Source of the DNA: Bryopsis sp. KO-2023 | Lineage: Eukaryota > Chlorophyta > Ulvophyceae > Bryopsidales > Bryopsidaceae | Direction: 5' to 3' | Assembly (NCBI GenBank): GCA_030272585.1 | Contig: BSYQ01000001.1 | Coordinates: 3,100,001-3,164,000 of the forward strand | Length of the DNA stretch: 64,000 nucleotides | Part shown: positions 60,724-64,000 of the stretch, one piece after another | How positions within the stretch are numbered: the stretch's first letter is position 1 | Layout: each line of letters begins with the position of its first letter | Notes under the pieces: generated by a model | Databases searched by the model: none | What the model was told of the DNA's origin: nothing | Seen by the model: only the letters and a program-made list of their open reading frames with translations | Translations under genes and position numbers: made by a program

Positions 60724-62157
60724 AATCTGGTGGTGGGCAACAAGATATCCATTTTGGCGGGAGATTTCTTGTTGGCGAGGTTGGCTGTGACGATGGCCTC
60801 CTGCAGGAACACCGAGGTCATTGAAATCATTTCGGGAATCCTGGAAGACTTGGTGGCAGGAGAGATCATGCAGGTCAGACTACATTTCATCTGAAATCAG
60901 CCCCGCCCCCCTACCCCCCCTCCCCTTCCTAAACAAAAAATAAATATGCAACAATATTATATATAGACGTTGAAACCGACATGTCTGGCTGAGGAGTTGA
61001 TCGAGGGAGAAGCAGAAAATAGTTTTCCGTGTGGTTTCTTTGTTCAGATGACATCATCCAAGGAGGACCTGGTCAATATGGACTATTACTATTGCTTCAG
61101 CAAAACCTACAGGAATACGGCATCTTTGATGGCCCGCTGCTGCCGAGCAGTTGCTGTATTTGGTGACCACCCCAAAAGCGTAAGCACTCTCGTTTTGCAG
61201 CCCCTTTTTTGGCATCTATGCTTTTTCCCTGAGTGTATATAACCCAGGCCAAGGTTGATGATTGGTCTCCCAAGAAGCCTCCAGTCTCTGCCTCCTCCTC
61301 CCCCTTTCCTCTACAGATCATGGAAATGGTTGGATGACAGTCTGCTTCTCTGTAGGTCTGCGACCTGGCTGCGGAGTATGGCAAGAATGTGGGGATGGCA
61401 TTTCAGGTGGGCAGATTTTTTTCTTGACGGAAATAGGGGGTTCGTGTGGAACGCAGCTTGAGTCAGCTTGCCTCCGCACCGTGTTTGTGAAGGTACTACA
61501 AATAATGATTCACTTTGACAGGGGTGCATTGTGTTCCCCAGATCGTTGATGATATTCTGGATTTCACAGCAAGCAGCGATGTGCTTGGAAAACCTGCACT
61601 CAACGATTTGAAGAGCGGGCTTGCAACTGCGCCTGTAAGATTCTGGAACCCCCTTTTTTTTCCCTTTCGACAACCTCATTTCCTGATTTTTTTTTTAAAA
61701 CCTAAATTGATAGGACTACTTTTTCTCTCGATTAGTGAATGCACTTGCTTTCTTGCAAAACCACATTTTTTTTTCCGGCTGTGTTTGTGCTACTCATGGA
61801 TGAGGCTCTTGTTATGTGCAGGTATTGCTTGCAATGGAGGAATTTCCTGAATTGAAGCCATTGATCATGCGCAAATTTCGAGACAGTGGGGATGTCGAGG
61901 AGGTAGCACAAGAATATGAATCATGGGGGGCTGTTCAAAAAATCTTTTTGCTCCTCTCGTTTTTTTCTCAAACAGCTTTTTTAATTTTGATTCCGAAATC
62001 TTGAGTGTGATCTTGAGAAGAACTGCTTTCAGGAATAATTGGGAATCTGAGCAGTCTGGGTTTTTATTGTCAGGCTGTGAGGCTTGTGGAGAAGAGCAAA
62101 GGTATTCAAAAAGCCAGGAAGCTGGCTGAGGACCACGCAAAACAAGCCTTGGAAGCG
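60721..62157 (+). pseudogene. Polyprenyl (solanesyl) diphosphate synthase, both ends missing
   Basis: Six in-phase exons: 60721-60873, 61048-61179, 61356-61406, 61542-61634, 61822-61902, 62074-62157. The sequence is clearly solanesyl-type: NLVVGNKISILAGDFLLARL, EIMQMTSSKEDLVNMDYY, KTYRNTASLMARCCRAV, FQIVDDILDFTAS (second Asp-rich motif), LGKPALNDLKSGLATAP, VRLVEKSKGIQKARKLAEDH. The first half, including the catalytic DDVID motif, is absent: the coding sequence starts exactly at the end of dispersed repeat C. The usual last exon is also absent. All six exons have normal splice sites and no stops, so the break is recent or the missing exons lie elsewhere through misassembly. The intact enzyme makes the prenyl side chain of plastoquinone or ubiquinone. 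Confidence 0.8.
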
Positions 62158-62517
62158 GTGAGTGTTTTTCTTTTTGTTTTTTTTTTTCTTTTCATTTGTA
62201 AAATAAAACGAAATAAAAGAATACAAAAAGGAAGGATTTTGCTTCTGAATGGTTTCTGTTTTGCGGTTTCAGGGCTTTTTATATTTATCCATTACATTAC
62301 ATTTCATTTCATTCTATTTAGTTTTTTTTGGGGGGGGGGATGAGGCGGTGATTTAATCGATTTGAAAGAAGAAAACCTGGTTTCGGAAGCCACATATGCG
62401 AGTGAGCGACCTGTATTCCTAGTGGAGTTTCTACCGATTTGCAGTTTTTAGGAGATTTTTTTTTTTCTTTTGATGAAACACAAACAGTAACTCAATGAGT
62501 CAAAAAAAAAACTGCAG

Positions 62518-62920
62518 GGCGTTCCTTTGGAGGTGCAATGACATTCCCTGCTGCAAGAAGGGCTGTGGATTTGGGGATCGGCGTGCGAGCGGTGGTTCCC
62601 CTTCAACCCGGTTGTTTTCCCTTTGCTGGAATTTGCGATTTGGCTTGGGTGAACTTCAGGGGGTTCATTACCTAATCATCAGTGGCTCCGCCGATCTCAC
62701 AGCATTGCCTTCTCATACGGAGTATTTTGCCAGTCTGGTGGAGCCGAACGTCGCTCTGAAAGAACTGGAAGGGGTGAATCATTGCTTGTTGGAGTGGGAT
62801 CCTAAGATTTGGCTTCTGGGAACTGAGTGTGGAATCGGAGAGATTTCACCAATGGAGCAGGCAAAGCAGGCCCAAAAGTTGACCGGGGACTTTTTCAAAG
62901 ACAAGCTTGTGGATTCATAA
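62518..62920 (+). pseudogene. C-terminal fragment of an alpha/beta hydrolase, frame broken
   Basis: After a CTGCAG acceptor one frame reads GRSFGGAMTFPAARRAV and VRAVVPLQPGC (nucleophile elbow G-x-S-x-G), then after about 150 bp the coding signal moves to another frame: GVHYLIISGSADLTALPS and LKELEGVNHCLLEWD, with the Asp and His expected of a hydrolase triad, ending at a TAA. The shift occurs at a run of five G near 62649-62653. There is no room for a normal intron between the two blocks. The N-terminal half is not seen upstream; the polyprenyl synthase fragment lies there instead. It resembles dienelactone-hydrolase/chlorophyllase-like proteins in pattern only. Confidence 0.55.
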
Positions 62921-63317
62921 TGTGCTTTTCTTTTGTGTGTTAAAAAAACACAAGGTATAATTAAATATAAGGTATAAATGTATCTTTTATATGTAATGGG
63001 TTGGGAATCTTTATGGATTGTGTTTGATATGACCGGAGTTTCCAAGCAAAGTCTTCTCTCTACGAATTTTTAGTTTTTTATATTATTCGAATAAACAACA
63101 AGCAACGAATGTGATTGAATACATGGCTCTCGTTGCTGCGCAGCGATTCGCTGTCGACGAGGGCTAAAATTGAATGCTGAATTACGGGGATCAAGATCAA
63201 ATCGGATGATCGGATGATCCGTGTGCGTCGGGAAATCGCATGATCCCGCATGATCCCGCACGAAACCCACAGATAACTAGGGGCCTGGAAACAGGATCGT
63301 AACAATCTGGACACGGC

Positions 63318-63418
63318 TTGGTAACACACGTAATTTGGGCGTCCTCCCAGTCTGTCCGATGTGTCCGCCTGGTAACACACGTAATTTGGGGCTCCTCCCA
63401 GTACGTCTGATCTATCAA
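63318..63418. repeat. Two-unit direct repeat, period about 51 bp
   Basis: GGTAACACACGTAATTTGGG recurs 51 bp later with similar flanking CTCCTCCCAGT. Just before it, GATCGGATGATCGGATGAT and CGCATGATCCCGCATGATCC are short tandem duplications. Confidence 0.7.
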
Positions 63419-63534
63419 ATCAAAGCACACGCCCGACGCGAATGCTGTCGCCGCCGCACTCTCACACCTGCTTACCAAAGCTTACGTAGCGAACTCTGAA
63501 AGCACCCCGCTGACGACGCTGTGTGAGTTCGAGC

Positions 63535-63672
63535 ATGGAAATGAGCGACGTCCAAGATCCGAGTTCCACCAGTCATTCGCAAGAGTCGTCGAGTGACGAT
63601 GACGGTGGCGTGGGTGGGAACTCATTTGAAACTTCAAATGCACTGAAAATAAAAATAAAAATAAACACATAA
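63535..63672 (+). CDS. Possible first exon of a gene leaving the window
   Basis: An ATG opens a short hydrophilic frame starting MEMSDVQDPSSTSHSQESSS followed by DDDGG, typical of an acidic, Ser-rich protein start. The frame runs into the tandem array and stops at a TAA at 63670-63672, so a donor within or just before the first repeat unit is likely. No family can be assigned. Confidence 0.3.
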   Translation: MEMSDVQDPSSTSHSQESSSDDDGGVGGNSFETSNALKIKIKINT

Positions 63673-64000
63673 AAGAAAAAACAATTTAAAAAAATATGGG
63701 GGCCACTGATTTTATCACTGATTTTCACAGTTGGTGGGAACTCATTTGATACTTCAAATACACTGAAAATATAAATTCAAATAAACACATAAAAGAAAAA
63801 ACAATTTAAAAAAATATGGGGGCCACTGATTTTATCACTGATTTTCACAGTTGGTGGGAACTCATTTGATACTTCAAATACACTGAAAATATAAATTCAA
63901 ATAAACACATAAAAGAAAAAACAATTTAAAAAAATATGGGGGCCACTGATTTTATCACTGATTTTCACAGTTGGTGGGAACTCATTTGATACTTCAAATA
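63611..64000. repeat. 120-bp tandem repeat, cut by window edge
   Basis: The unit starts near GGTGGGAACTCATTTGA and recurs at exactly 120-bp spacing (63611, 63731, 63851, 63971). Units 2 and 3 are identical as far as seen, unit 1 differs at several positions. Each unit contains AATAAACACATAAAAG and ATATGGGGGCCACTGAT. At least three full units are present and the array continues beyond the window. Confidence 0.95.

Noticed and set aside
63184-63420. Possible CRISPR-like direct repeats
   Set aside because: Only two units with no regular spacers, in an intron-rich eukaryotic genome.

Overview
This is a eukaryotic nuclear window. Nearly all recognisable genes are split by many GT-AG introns, mostly 80 to 400 bp long, on both strands. 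The spacers are AT-rich and full of homopolymer runs. I resolved twelve intron-containing genes exon by exon by matching splice sites, reading phase and family similarity; all exon maps are hand-built and untested by transcripts.

The gene set suggests a plastid-bearing and probably flagellated protist or alga. Plastid-lineage hints are a land-plant-type organellar YchF/EngD GTPase, a vacuolar sorting receptor, a gamma-carbonic-anhydrase-like complex I subunit, a plant-type NAD+ carrier, and fragments of sulfolipid synthase (SQD2-like) and solanesyl-diphosphate synthase. An intact XRP2 (RP2) homologue hints at a cilium. Mediator 14, SFSWAP, DCAF12, TXNDC9, TTC1, MTFP1 and a GPATCH8-like protein are general eukaryotic genes. 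I cannot name the species; a green-lineage alga or a chlorarachniophyte would fit (inference).

Layout. 0-4 kb: a Cys-rich 3' exon and a G-patch/zinc-finger gene (+). 4-7 kb: XRP2 (-). 7.9-10.1 kb: MTFP1-like (-). 11.4-13.7 kb: mitochondrial carrier (-). 14.5-17.0 kb: DCAF12 (-), head to head with TXNDC9 (+, 17.4-18.4). 18.9-23.9 kb: SFSWAP (-), head to head with a small unknown gene (+, 24.2-25.5). 25.5-29.2 kb: spacer with simple repeats and one copy of a dispersed repeat. 29.2-36.8 kb: MED14 (-). 37.7-38.7 kb: unidentified gene (-). 39.7-45.4 kb: repeat-rich block with an SQD2-like fragment, two inward-facing copies of the dispersed repeat, and between them an intronless ORF with a membrane segment, coiled coil and internal repeats. 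46.2-48.5 kb: YchF (-), head to head with TTC1 (+, 48.6-49.9). 50.3-54.4 kb: VSR (-). 55.7-56.7 kb: gamma-CA-like (-), head to head with an RWD/RING gene (+, 57.0-59.9). 60.2-62.9 kb: another dispersed-repeat copy joined directly to a polyprenyl-diphosphate synthase lacking both ends, then the C-terminal part of an alpha/beta hydrolase. 63.5-64 kb: probable first exon of a gene running into a 120-bp tandem array cut by the window edge.

The resolved genes are unrelated housekeeping functions with no operon-like logic. The most unusual material is the dispersed-repeat family and the gene fragments beside it.
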